Assembly: GCF_008386585.1 (NCBI RefSeq)
Contig: NZ_VUOB01000041.1
Coordinates: 327,600 to 391,599, forward strand
Source: Solihabitans fulvus
GTDB lineage: Bacteria > Actinomycetota > Actinomycetes > Mycobacteriales > Pseudonocardiaceae
Reading direction: 5' to 3'
DNA length: 64,000 nucleotides
Position numbers and translations under genes: made by a program. This document shows, in pieces, positions 1-8,518 of this stretch (position 1 is the stretch's first letter; every line of letters starts with the position of its first letter). The notes beneath the pieces were generated by a model that had not been told where the DNA came from, searched no databases, and worked only from the letters and a program-made list of their open reading frames with translations.

Positions 1-189
1 GGCGTCGGCTCCGGCTGGCTGCTCACCAAGAGCCTGTCCACGGCCGCCATGCAGGTCGACCTGAGCGTGCCGGTCGGGCAGATCGGCGTGCTGCTGGTGG
101 CGGCGGTGATCGCGGCGGTGCTGGCCGCGGCCCTGCCGGCGCGACGGGCCGCCCGCACCTCGGTGGTGGCGGGGATGGCGGAGGCGTAG
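1..189 (+). CDS. FtsX-family ABC transporter permease, C-terminal fragment
   Basis: The window opens inside this gene in frame 1 and shows its last 62 residues. They contain one hydrophobic segment followed by a motif of the type LPARRAARTSVVAGM, typical of the end of MacB/FtsX-type permeases, where the final transmembrane helix is followed by a short basic cytoplasmic tail. Family knowledge says such permeases pair with an ATPase to move lipids, peptides or drugs across or out of the membrane, but the substrate cannot be told from this piece. A strong hairpin follows the stop, so it is probably the last gene of its operon. The family call rests on the tail motif only. Confidence 0.75.
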   Translation, partial: GVGSGWLLTKSLSTAAMQVDLSVPVGQIGVLLVAAVIAAVLAAALPARRAARTSVVAGMAEA

Positions 190-492
190 CTCGCTTCCCG
201 CGAGACACGCCTTGGGCGCGGTCCGCCTCTCGATCGAGGGAGAGGCGGACCGCGTCGTCGTGCGGTGCGCCCGCTCGGGGAGCAGGATGGTGACCCGGCC
301 GGTCGGCGGAATGAACGCTGTTGCGTACGTCACTTTTCGCTTCAGCCGTCACAGAACGCGCCGTACGCCCTCTATCTGAGTACTGGTCGGCCCGAGCGAG
401 GGCCGGGCCGACCTGACGTTGGCATGGTGGGCTCGCGGAGCGCTGGGAAGGCGCGCGTCGAGGGCCCACCGTGTCGTTTCCGGGGTGTTGCG
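190..492. other. Intergenic region between convergent genes
   Basis: About 300 bases between the permease stop and the stop of the leftward LacI-type gene. It holds the hairpin at 218-253 and no reading frame with a credible ribosome site or family signal. I see nothing else in it. Confidence 0.6.
218..253 (+). terminator. Hairpin terminator after the FtsX-type gene
   Basis: A perfect 13-bp stem (218-230 with 241-253) and a 10-nt loop lie 29 bases after the permease stop. There is no T-run, which is usual for actinobacterial terminators. Confidence 0.75.
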
Positions 493-1524
493 TCAGGACG
501 AGGCTCGGCGCACCAACACCGTGGGCAGCACCTCGCGCTTGGCGCGCACCGGCTCGCCGTCGCGCAGCGACAGCACCTGCCTGATCATGTGCCGCACCTG
601 GTTCTCCGCGTCCTGGCGGATGCTGGACAGCGGCGGATCAGTGTGCGGGGCGATCATCGGATGGTCGTCGAAGCCCACCACCGCGACGTCCTCGGGCACC
701 CTGCGGCCGGCCCTGCGCAGCGCGTCCAGCGCGCCGACGGCCATCAGGTCGCTCGCCGCGAACACGGCGTCCAGCTCGGGCGCCCTGGCCAGCAGCTCGG
801 TCATCGCCCGCGCGCCGCCCTCCCTGGTGTACCCGCCGTTCTCGGTCAGCCGCGCGGTGCGAGCGTCGTCCGCCCCGGTCGCGGCCCGCCACCCGGCCAG
901 CCGGTCGGTCGCGGACAGCTCGTCGGCCGGCCCCGTCACGCTGGCAACCACGCGCCGACCCAGCCCGAGCAGGTGCGCCGTCGCAGCCCGGCCGCCGCCC
1001 TCGTTGTCGTTGTCCACCAGGTGCAGCCCGCGCAGCGAACCCCACGGCCTGCCGCCGAAGACCACCGGCAGCGCCAGCTTCCGCGCCACGGCGCTGAGCT
1101 GGTCGCCCTGGTGCGGGGCGAACACGAGCGCGCCGTCCACGTGCCCGCCCGCCAGGAACCGCTGCGCCCTCGCCTGGTCCTCCGGCGAGTGCACGAGCAT
1201 CAACACCATCTGCGCGTTCGCCTCGGCGAGCGCCCTGGCCCCCGCCCTGATCAGCCTGGAGAAGTGCGGGTCGTCGAAGATCTTGGGCTCCGGCTCGGAG
1301 AACACCACCGCGACCGCGTCGGTGCGGCGGGTGACCAGCGTCCTGGCCGCCAGGTTCGGCTGGTAGCCGAGGTCGTGCATGGCGGAGTTCACCGCGTCCT
1401 GCGCCGCCGCGCTGACCCTCGGGGACGAGTTGAGCACCCTGGACGCGGTCGCCCGCGACACACCGGCCCGCGCGGCCACGTCCTCCAGGGTCGGGCGCGC
1501 GCCCTGCCGCGATGGGACGGCCAC
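493..1524 (-). CDS. LacI-family transcriptional regulator
   Basis: 343 residues from the GTG at 1524, close to the usual 330-345 for LacI/GalR proteins; an upstream frame extension exists but would add residues unlike the family. The N-terminal helix-turn-helix reads TLEDVAARAGVSRATASRVL (about residues 10-30), followed by the hinge and a periplasmic-binding-protein-like sensor domain. Family knowledge: a dimer binds a palindromic operator and releases it, or binds it, on sugar or nucleoside binding. No sugar transporter or catabolic gene lies beside it here, so the effector is unknown. The next gene on the same strand ends at 1747, so it has its own 222-base upstream region. Confidence 0.9.
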   Translation of the reverse strand: MAVPSRQGARPTLEDVAARAGVSRATASRVLNSSPRVSAAAQDAVNSAMHDLGYQPNLAARTLVTRRTDAVAVVFSEPEPKIFDDPHFSRLIRAGARALAEANAQMVLMLVHSPEDQARAQRFLAGGHVDGALVFAPHQGDQLSAVARKLALPVVFGGRPWGSLRGLHLVDNDNEGGGRAATAHLLGLGRRVVASVTGPADELSATDRLAGWRAATGADDARTARLTENGGYTREGGARAMTELLARAPELDAVFAASDLMAVGALDALRRAGRRVPEDVAVVGFDDHPMIAPHTDPPLSSIRQDAENQVRHMIRQVLSLRDGEPVRAKREVLPTVLVRRASS

Positions 1525-1739
1525 CTGAGCACCACTTCCTCGCCGATCGAGTCCGAGCCAGCCTCGGCGGTGTCCGACCATCCCACGCGCCGAGGTGTCG
1601 GCGGGCGGGATCGACGGACACGGCCGCCGTTTCCGACAATTCTCGTCCCTGGCAAGGGTTCCGAGGTGTCGGACACGGCCGTGCCCGAGATGATCCGTGC
1701 GAGGAGGGTCCCGACGCCGATGAATCGCGGTGTCGGCCG

Positions 1740-1770
1740 GCCGGGTTCACCCGCCCGGTGTAAACCCGGC
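1740..1770 (-). terminator. Hairpin overlapping the end of the ACT-GNAT gene
   Basis: An 11-bp stem with one mismatch (1740-1750 with 1760-1770) and a 9-nt loop. The stem contains the last codons and the TGA of the leftward acetyltransferase gene, so the stop codon sits inside the hairpin. Confidence 0.6.
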
Positions 1771-2874
1771 GGCCGCTCGGCCCAGCGATGCGGGCGAGTG
1801 GGTGGGCGCCGTCGAGTCCGGGGCTGACCCGACGGCGCCCAGCGGCAGCGCGACCCGCAGCAGGCCGTCCTCACGGCGCACCGAGGTCGGCAGCCCGGCG
1901 CGCGCGGCGGCGCGCACCAGTCCGTTCTCCGCGGGGAGGCACCACGCGACCAGCTCGCGGTACCCGGCGGCCCGCGCCGTGCTGGCCAGCTGCGCGAGCA
2001 GGCCCGCGCCGACGCCCCTGCGCTGCCAGCCGTCCTCGACCAGCAGGGAGACCTCCGCCGTCTCCGCGGTGCCGGTGTGGATCAACTGACCCATCGCCAC
2101 GACCTGGTCGCCGCACTGCGCCAGCACGGTGCGGCCGCGCGGCGGGCAGAGCAGCCGGTGCAGCCAGCGGCGCGGCAGCGTGCGCATGCCGGAGTGGTAC
2201 CGGGAGAACAGCGTGCTCATCGAGCACCGCGAGTGCAGCCCGGCCACGGCCTCCTCGTCGGCGGGACCGGCCGGCCGCAGCACCAGCGCCATGCCGTCGG
2301 TGCTGAGCAGCGCCGAGGCGGCGACCGGCGGCGCGTCGGCGGCGTACAGCAGGTCGAGCAGCGCGCCCGCCCTGGCGAGCTCGAGCTGGGTGAACGGCGC
2401 CCAGCCGCGCCTGGCCAGCACCCGGAGGCCGTTGCGGCCGGTGAGCACCGCCTGGTGGTCGTCGTCGGGCTCGCCGTCCTCGGCGGGATGCGGCACGACC
2501 GAGTCGGCGGCCAGCACGGTCCGCAGCGCCTCCGCAGCCTCCGCCGGCGCGCGCATCGCCTGCCCGGCCGCGCGCAGGGCCGCCGTCGGCGCGTCCACGA
2601 GGTCGCGCACGTCCGCCCTGGTGATGCCGACGCAGCGGCCGCCCTCGGCGCGAATCGCCTCGATCAGGTCGGCCGGCAGCAGGCCCTCCCCGGCCCGCAC
2701 CACGAGTTCGTCGATCACGCCGCCTGGCACCGGCAGCACCGACAGGGCCAGCACGTTGCAGTGCTGCTCGGCCAGCCGGATGGTGATCCTGGCGAGCGCG
2801 CCCGGACTGTCGTCGAGCTCGATACGGAGCCGCCAGGTGAGCGGTGCCGAGCCGGTCTGCCAGGTGGTGTCCAT
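1747..2874 (-). CDS. ACT-domain GNAT acetyltransferase, probably amino-acid regulated
   Basis: 375 residues from the ATG at 2874. Residues about 13-85 look like an ACT domain (RLRIELDDSPGALARIT, then LALSVLPVPGGVIDELVV), the small-molecule-binding fold of many amino-acid enzymes. The C-terminal half is a GNAT acetyltransferase with the acetyl-CoA-binding signature GWQRRGVGAGLLAQL near residues 280-296. Family knowledge: actinobacterial ACT-GNAT enzymes have been described as protein-lysine acetyltransferases allosterically controlled by amino acids such as asparagine, cysteine or arginine. That this one acetylates proteins, and which amino acid it senses, is inference. It stands alone, divergent from the carboxypeptidase gene. 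A much longer upstream frame extension is compositional shadow and was rejected. Confidence 0.82.
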   Translation of the reverse strand: MDTTWQTGSAPLTWRLRIELDDSPGALARITIRLAEQHCNVLALSVLPVPGGVIDELVVRAGEGLLPADLIEAIRAEGGRCVGITRADVRDLVDAPTAALRAAGQAMRAPAEAAEALRTVLAADSVVPHPAEDGEPDDDHQAVLTGRNGLRVLARRGWAPFTQLELARAGALLDLLYAADAPPVAASALLSTDGMALVLRPAGPADEEAVAGLHSRCSMSTLFSRYHSGMRTLPRRWLHRLLCPPRGRTVLAQCGDQVVAMGQLIHTGTAETAEVSLLVEDGWQRRGVGAGLLAQLASTARAAGYRELVAWCLPAENGLVRAAARAGLPTSVRREDGLLRVALPLGAVGSAPDSTAPTHSPASLGRAAAGFTPGG

Positions 2875-3048
2875 GCCGGCAAGGCTGCCCGCCCGGTGTT
2901 GCCGAACGGGGACGCCGCTGTTTCCGCCGGGTGAGGCTTGCCGGCGGGATGGCACAGACGCGTGAACCAGACAATCGGCCGGTGTCACAGTCCGCGTCGG
3001 ACTGCACACTGAACGTGCACTCCCTGCCCTCGTCCGAGAGGTGTTGCC

Positions 3049-4389
3049 GTGCCGAAACGACCCCTGCTTCGTTCCGTACTCGCCGCCGTCCTCGTCCTGC
3101 CCGGCCTGCTGCTCGGCGCCGCCGCCGGAGCGGGGGCCGCCACCCAGCCCGCAGGCGGCGACCCGGTGCTGTGGCGCGTGCCGGTCTCCTCCGGCGCCCA
3201 GATCGCCGCGCTGGACCGCGCCGGCTTCGACGTGGCAGAGCCCGCCGACGGCGCCGCGTTCGTGGTCGGCGACGGGACCGTCGCCGACCGCCTCCGCGCG
3301 CTCGGCTACCGGCCGACCCGGTTCGACACCGTGTACAAGGACGCGCCGCGCGCCGCCGAGCCGCAGGCCGCCGCCGGCACCTTCTACGGCGGCTACCGCA
3401 CGGTCGCCGCGCAGGAGGCGCACCTCACCCAGGTCGCCGCCGCACACCCGGACCTGGCGACCACCTACGACGTCGGCGACTCCTGGCTCAAGACCAAGGG
3501 CAGGGGCGGGCACGACGTCGACGCCATCTGCCTCACCAAGAAGAAGGCGGGCGACTGCGCGCTGAACCCCAACTCGACGAAGCCGCGCTTCACGCTGATG
3601 GCCCAGATCCACGCGCGGGAGATCTCCACCGGCGAGCTGGCCTGGCGCTGGATCGACTACCTGGTCAACGGGTACGGCAAGGACGCGGATGCGACCAGCA
3701 TCCTGGACAGCACCGAGGTGTGGGTGGTGCCGATCGCCAACCCGGACGGCGTGGACATCGTGGCCTCCGGCGGGAACCGTCCGCTGCTGCAACGGAAGAA
3801 CGCCGACACGACCTACGGGTCCTGCGGCACGCCGAACAACGGCATCGACCTGAACCGCAACTCCAGCTTCCACTGGGGCGGCGACTCCAACGCGGCCTGC
3901 GACGAGACCTTCCAAGGTCCGAGGGCGACGTCCGAGCCGGAAACCGTTGCGCTGGAACACATGTTCGACCAGCTGTACCCGGTGCAGCGCGGACAGGGCG
4001 ACAACGATCCGGCCCCGGTGACCGCGCGCGGCACGATGATCACCCTGCACAGCTACGGAAACGACATCATCGTGCCGTGGGGCTGGACCGAGAACCCGTC
4101 GCCGAACGACGCGGCGCTCCGCGCGTGGGGCAACAAGATGGCCGCGTACAACGGATACGTGGTCGACACGAACGGCGGCACGGTCGGCTACAAGACCACC
4201 GGCACCACCGACGACTTCACCTACGGGCACCTCGGCGTGGCGAGCGTGACGTTCGAGGTCGGCGGTTCCAGCGGGTCCTGCGGGGGCTTCTTCCCGAAGT
4301 ACTCGTGCGTGGACAGCCTGTTCTGGCCCAAGAACAAGGGCGCGTTCGTCGTCGCGGCGAAGGCCGCCGCGGCGCCGTATCGCCCGTAG
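3049..4389 (+). CDS. Secreted zinc carboxypeptidase, M14 family
   Basis: 446 residues with a clear signal peptide (basic start, hydrophobic core, alanine-rich cleavage region near residue 31), so it is exported. The M14 metal ligands are visible: HARE with H188 and E191, and H334 in TLHSYG. The catalytic glutamate is E403 in VTFEVGG. An NPDG segment of the substrate pocket is also present. Family knowledge: it releases C-terminal amino acids from peptides outside the cell, starting as a proenzyme. It is a single-gene unit with a hairpin terminator after the stop. Substrate preference (basic or aromatic) cannot be read reliably. Confidence 0.93.
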   Translation: MPKRPLLRSVLAAVLVLPGLLLGAAAGAGAATQPAGGDPVLWRVPVSSGAQIAALDRAGFDVAEPADGAAFVVGDGTVADRLRALGYRPTRFDTVYKDAPRAAEPQAAAGTFYGGYRTVAAQEAHLTQVAAAHPDLATTYDVGDSWLKTKGRGGHDVDAICLTKKKAGDCALNPNSTKPRFTLMAQIHAREISTGELAWRWIDYLVNGYGKDADATSILDSTEVWVVPIANPDGVDIVASGGNRPLLQRKNADTTYGSCGTPNNGIDLNRNSSFHWGGDSNAACDETFQGPRATSEPETVALEHMFDQLYPVQRGQGDNDPAPVTARGTMITLHSYGNDIIVPWGWTENPSPNDAALRAWGNKMAAYNGYVVDTNGGTVGYKTTGTTDDFTYGHLGVASVTFEVGGSSGSCGGFFPKYSCVDSLFWPKNKGAFVVAAKAAAAPYRP

Positions 4390-4398
4390 TCGACCCCG

Positions 4399-4435
4399 AT
4401 GCGGGCCGGCGGCGTCGCCCGTCGCCGGCCCGCAT
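4399..4435 (+). terminator. Hairpin terminator after the carboxypeptidase
   Basis: A perfect 13-bp GC-rich stem (4399-4411 with 4423-4435) and an 11-nt loop, starting 10 bases after the stop codon. Confidence 0.8.
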
Positions 4436-4569
4436 TGGTGCTATTCGGTTGGCGCACAGTTATTCCTTGGCGCTGGCGTTATTCGCCTGCCGCGCAACGG
4501 GCACGGCCTCTCACGGCGCTATACGGTGTGGCATCAGGTGAACACCGTCGGTGAAACGGAGAGGCCGCG

Positions 4570-5319
4570 ATGCCCAAGAAGCCCGAGCACACCTTTCGCG
4601 AGCTTCGGTTCGGCCGGGAGCTGGCCTGCCTCCGGCAGCGGGCCGGGCTCGACCACGCCGACGCGGCAATCCGGCGCGGCGGCCGGCAGTTCTGGGTGTC
4701 CAGGCCGGAGAACGCGAAGGTCGAGGGCTGGTGGTCGCCCTACGACGTCGAGCAGCAGCGCTACCTCGGTCTCGAGGACGAGGCGTGCACGGTCACCGAG
4801 TGGCAGCTCGCGCAGCTGCCTCCGCTGCTCCGGACCGAGGAGTACGTGCGCGCCCGCCTCGCGGGGTCCTGCGTGCCCCGCACGCCGGAACAGGTCGACA
4901 ACGAGGTCGAGGTGCAGGTGCTCCGCCGGCGTCGGCTGACCGGCGCGCATCCGTTGCGGTGCCACGCGATCATCGACGAGTCGGTGCTGAGCGCGCGGCT
5001 GCCGGAGGCGTTGGCGGCCGGCCAGTTGCGGCACGTCCTGACGATGGCCGAGCTGCCGAACGTGACCGTGCAGATCGTGCCGGACACCGTCGGCCTGCAC
5101 GTCGGCACCAAGGGCGCGTTCACCCTGTTTGGCTTCCCCGAGCCGCAGGATCCCGACGTGCTCTACATCGGCCACGTGGTCGGCTCGCTCGACACCGACC
5201 GTGTGGGCGCCGTGGCACGGATCAGGCGAACGTTCGCCAGGATCGAGGCCCTGGCGCTCAGCCCGGCCGAGTCGGTGGAGTGGATCGCGGCGCTGCTCGC
5301 GAAACGGGGGAGTTCTTAA
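4570..5319 (+). CDS. DUF5753-domain protein with shortened helix-turn-helix
   Basis: 249 residues. The C-terminal two thirds match the DUF5753 ligand/partner domain of actinobacterial XRE regulators (blocks QLPPLLRTEEYVRARL, CHAIIDESVL, LRHVLTMAELPNVTVQIVP, ALSPAESVEWI). Full-length members are about 270-290 residues with an intact HTH. Here helices like FGRELACLRQRAGL are followed after only about 20 residues by the GWW segment that normally comes well after the HTH, so the DNA-recognition part appears deleted. No DUF397 gene follows. It may be a non-DNA-binding paralogue or a decaying regulator. The start is the ATG at 4570; GGAGAGG lies just upstream. It converges with the SARP gene, leaving 12 bases between stops. 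Confidence 0.8.
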   Translation: MPKKPEHTFRELRFGRELACLRQRAGLDHADAAIRRGGRQFWVSRPENAKVEGWWSPYDVEQQRYLGLEDEACTVTEWQLAQLPPLLRTEEYVRARLAGSCVPRTPEQVDNEVEVQVLRRRRLTGAHPLRCHAIIDESVLSARLPEALAAGQLRHVLTMAELPNVTVQIVPDTVGLHVGTKGAFTLFGFPEPQDPDVLYIGHVVGSLDTDRVGAVARIRRTFARIEALALSPAESVEWIAALLAKRGSS

Positions 5320-5331
5320 GCCGGGATCGCG

Positions 5332-8310
5332 TTAGCCGCCAAGGACTTCGCGCACCTCGGCCGCCTCCGGCACGCCGAGTTCGACGAAGCCGGCCAGGGC
5401 GAGCGTCCAGTGCTCCCGCGCCACGTCGGGTTCGGTGTGCCGCACCGCGTGCGCGATGCCGTCGTGCGCGCGGGCCTGCTGCATCGGATCCCTGGTGCGC
5501 GCGGCGGCGGCCAGCGCCTGCTCGTGGTCCGCGCGGGCCAGGTCGAGCCTGCCGAGCGCGCGGTGCACCAGGCCCAACTCGTTGAGAATCCTGCTCTCCA
5601 CCCGGTGCAGGCCGATCTGCCTGGCCAGCGCCAGCGCCTGCTGCTGATGGTCGAGCGCCTGCCCAGGGCGGCCGGCCAACCGGTTGGCCGCGCCGAGGTT
5701 CGTCAGCAGCACGGCCTCGCTGCGCCGGTCGCCGAACCGCCGGCACAGCGCGACCGCCTCGGCGCAGCACCGCAGCGCGTCCTCGTGGCGGCCGGTCCTG
5801 CTGTGCAGCGTGCCGAAGTAGGTCAGCGCGATCGACCGGGACCACTGGTCGCCGAGCTCCTCCGCGATCGCGAGCGCCCTGCTCTGGTGGTCGAACGCCT
5901 CCTCGAACCGCCCCAACTGGTCGCACACGCTGCCGAGCATCGTCAGCGCGAGGAGTTCCCCCGACCGGCCGCCGACGAGCCGGAACAGGGTCAGCGCCCT
6001 GGTGTGCCGCTCGACCGCCTCCTGGTAGCGGCCCAGCTGGTCGCAGACCCTGGCGTGCATCGTCAACGTCAGCGCCTCGCCCCAGTGGTCGCCGATCTGC
6101 CCGTACCGCAGCGCGGCGCCGGTGTGGCACTCGATCGACTCGTCGTAGCGGCCCGCGTGCCAGTACACGTTGGCCAGACTCTGCAACGCCCGCGCCTCGG
6201 TCTGCGGGTCGCCGACCCGCCGGGCCGCGGCCAGCGCCAACTGGTGCGTGCTGATCCAGTCGTGCGTGTAGCCGCGGGTCAGGAAGTACCGCCACAGCGC
6301 GATCGGCAGCTGGCACAGGATGCGCGGCCGGTCGGTCTCCTCGGCGTGGAAGATCGCCGCCACCAGGTTCGCGTGCTCGGCCCCGCACCACGCCAGCGCC
6401 TCGCTGGGGCCGGCGAACGTCGGCGTGTGCTCCGGCGGATCGCTCAGCTCGACCTCGAACCGGCGCAGCGCCGGCACGAGGTGACCGTCGGCGCGGTGCG
6501 CGGTGTGCAGGTAGTAGTCGAGCAGCCGGGTGACGGCCGCGCGGCGGTCCGCGTCGGACTCGGTGTCCCGCGCGGTGCTGTGCGCGTGCTGGCGGAGCAG
6601 GTCGTGGAACCGGTACCTGCCGGGCACCGGCTGGCCGATCAGGTGCACGTCGACCAGGTCCTCCAGCAGCTGCTCGACCTCGTCGAGCGGCCGGCCGGTC
6701 AGCGCGGCGGCGGCGTAACGGTCCACGTCCGGGCCGGGATGCAGGCCGAGGAGCCGGAACAGGCGCTGCTGTGCCGGCGTGAGGTCCTGGTAGGACAACG
6801 CGAACGCGGCGGCGACGCTGCGGTCGCCGGAGGCCAGCTCGGCCAGCCGCCGCTGCCCCGCGCGCAGCCGCTCGGCCAGGTGCGAGGCCGTCCACGCGGG
6901 CCGGGTGCGCAGCCGGGCCGCGGCGATCCGGATCGCCAGCGGCAGATATCCGCACAGCAGCACCAGTTCGCGCACCGCGTCCGGCTCCCTGGTGACCTGC
7001 TCCTCGCCGGCGACGCGGGCGAACAGCGCCACCGCGTCCTCGTGCGGCAGCACGTCGACGGACAGGGTGCGCGCCGCGTCGAGGTCGGCGAGCTGGCGGC
7101 GGCTGGTCACCAGCGCGAGGCAGCCCGACGCGCCGGGCAGCAGCGGCCGCACCTGGGCGGCGGTCGCGGCGTTGTCCAGCACGATGACGGCCCTGCGGTC
7201 GGCCAGCTCGGCGCGCCACAGCGCGGCGCGCGCCTCCAGCGTCTCCGGCACCTTCTCGCCGGGCACGCCGACCGCGCGCAGCAGTGTGTCCAGCGCGGCG
7301 GCCGGCGTCGTCGGCGCGCGACCTTCGGTGTGCGCGTGCAGGTCGATGAACAGCTGCGCGTCGGGGTAGCGGTCGGCGAGCCGGTGCGCCGCGTGCACCG
7401 CGAGGGTGGTCTTGCCGATGCCGGCCATGCCGTCGATCGCGCTGATCAGCACGGCCGTGCCGGCGTCCGCGTCCGCGCGGGGCAGCGTGGCGAGCAGCCT
7501 GCGCAGCTCGTCGTCCCGCCCGGTGAAGTCGGTGATGTCGCCGGGCAGGTCGTTGCGCGCGGCGCGCGGCGCGGCGGGCGCGGTCTCGTCGCGCAGGATC
7601 TGTTGGCGCAGCCCCTGAAGCTCAGGGCCGGGGTCGATGCCGAGCTGCTCGACGAGGATCTCCCGCGCGTCGTCGAACGCGCGCACCGCGTCGGCCCTGC
7701 GGCCCGCGCGGTGCAGCGCGAGCATCAGCAGACCGTGCGGCCGTTCGCGCAGCGGGTTGTCCGCGATGAGCTCGGTCAACTCGGGAATCAGCTCGGCGTG
7801 CTGGCCGAGTGCGAGCCGGACCCTGGCGTGCAGTTCCCGCGTGGCAAGGCGTTCCTCGGCGAGCGCGGCCGCGTGCTGGGCGAGCTGCCGCCCCGCCAGC
7901 CCGTCCAGCGCGGGGCCGGCCCACAGCCGGAGCGCGTCCGCGAGCAGCCCGATGGCCTGCGTCGGCGGCGCGGCGGTGGCCCGCGCGACCAGGTCGCGGA
8001 ACACCGCGAGGTCCAGCTCGCCCTCGTCGACGCGCAGCTCGTAGCCGGTGGGGTAGGTGGCGATCCTGGCCCTGTCGCCGGGTTCCGCGTCGGCGAGCAC
8101 CCGCCGCAGTCGGAACACGCACGTCTGGAGCGCGGCGACGGTGGCCGGCCGCTCGTCGCCGCCCATCGCGGCCGCCAACCGCTCGACCGGGACGACCCGG
8201 TTGGCGTGCAGCAGCAACAGCGCCAGCACGGTGAGCTGCTTCGCACCGGGAATCCGCACCGGTCCGGCCGGCCCGTCGACCGTCACCGGCCCGAGTACTC
8301 GAAAGCGCAA
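5332..8310 (-). CDS. SARP/AfsR-type regulator: BTAD, NB-ARC and TPR domains
   Basis: 992 residues from the TTG at 8310, chosen because AGGGGGG sits 5-8 bases upstream and FRVLGPV begins immediately, as in SARP proteins. Domains in order: winged-helix and BTAD regulatory part (about 1-245), NB-ARC ATPase with P-loop GMAGIGKTT (K300), and TPR repeats (about 660-985). Family knowledge: AfsR/SARP proteins activate transcription from direct repeats near -35 and often control antibiotic clusters; NB-ARC and TPR parts add nucleotide-driven oligomerisation and input sensing. No biosynthetic cluster lies in this window, so targets are unknown. It is a tandem paralogue of the next leftward gene and shares its promoter and leader layout. 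Confidence 0.9.
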   Translation of the reverse strand: MRFRVLGPVTVDGPAGPVRIPGAKQLTVLALLLLHANRVVPVERLAAAMGGDERPATVAALQTCVFRLRRVLADAEPGDRARIATYPTGYELRVDEGELDLAVFRDLVARATAAPPTQAIGLLADALRLWAGPALDGLAGRQLAQHAAALAEERLATRELHARVRLALGQHAELIPELTELIADNPLRERPHGLLMLALHRAGRRADAVRAFDDAREILVEQLGIDPGPELQGLRQQILRDETAPAAPRAARNDLPGDITDFTGRDDELRRLLATLPRADADAGTAVLISAIDGMAGIGKTTLAVHAAHRLADRYPDAQLFIDLHAHTEGRAPTTPAAALDTLLRAVGVPGEKVPETLEARAALWRAELADRRAVIVLDNAATAAQVRPLLPGASGCLALVTSRRQLADLDAARTLSVDVLPHEDAVALFARVAGEEQVTREPDAVRELVLLCGYLPLAIRIAAARLRTRPAWTASHLAERLRAGQRRLAELASGDRSVAAAFALSYQDLTPAQQRLFRLLGLHPGPDVDRYAAAALTGRPLDEVEQLLEDLVDVHLIGQPVPGRYRFHDLLRQHAHSTARDTESDADRRAAVTRLLDYYLHTAHRADGHLVPALRRFEVELSDPPEHTPTFAGPSEALAWCGAEHANLVAAIFHAEETDRPRILCQLPIALWRYFLTRGYTHDWISTHQLALAAARRVGDPQTEARALQSLANVYWHAGRYDESIECHTGAALRYGQIGDHWGEALTLTMHARVCDQLGRYQEAVERHTRALTLFRLVGGRSGELLALTMLGSVCDQLGRFEEAFDHQSRALAIAEELGDQWSRSIALTYFGTLHSRTGRHEDALRCCAEAVALCRRFGDRRSEAVLLTNLGAANRLAGRPGQALDHQQQALALARQIGLHRVESRILNELGLVHRALGRLDLARADHEQALAAAARTRDPMQQARAHDGIAHAVRHTEPDVAREHWTLALAGFVELGVPEAAEVREVLGG

Positions 8311-8343
8311 CGCGCCCCCCTGCCACACCCCGTGCGGCCATAG

Positions 8344-8385
8344 CGGGCATGCGATGCCCGCCCTGCTGGCACAGCACTGTAGCCA
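8344..8385 (-). promoter_or_regulatory. Putative promoter and leader hairpin of the first SARP gene
   Basis: Read on the minus strand, TGGCTACAGTGCT (8373-8385) contains a -10-like TACAGT. About 15 bases downstream is a perfect 7-bp hairpin with a 3-nt loop (8344-8360). The same 13-mer and a similar hairpin precede the paralogue, about 70 bases before each start codon. I see no clear -35. Confidence 0.45.
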
Positions 8386-8518
8386 CACCGGGCCCGCGAG
8401 GCCCCGTCGCGCTCAGCGCGACATGCTGTGCAGGACGCCCGCGCGGCACCCGATGTCACGAACGCGGCCCCGCAGCCACACCGGGCCCGCGAGGCCCTGC
8501 CGCGCTCAGCGCGACATG
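8381..8518. repeat. Pair of 45-bp direct repeats with internal hairpins
   Basis: Copies at 8381-8425 and 8474-8518 differ at two positions and lie 93 bp apart. Each contains a short dyad around CGCGC-TCA-GCGCG. Just beyond, a related shorter unit (GCAGGGTNCCTTC-type) occurs twice 30 bp apart, at about 8523 and 8553. The second 45-bp copy covers the end of the next SARP gene. This looks like a dispersed intergenic repeat family rather than a gene. Confidence 0.75.

Noticed and set aside
1747..4230. 827-codon leftward open frame across the carboxypeptidase gene
   Set aside because: The first 450 codons are the antisense of the M14 gene and show only GC-driven openness. The real gene starts at 2874.
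5410..8343. 977-codon rightward open frame
   Set aside because: It mirrors the SARP gene, which has clear domains. High GC leaves the opposite strand open.
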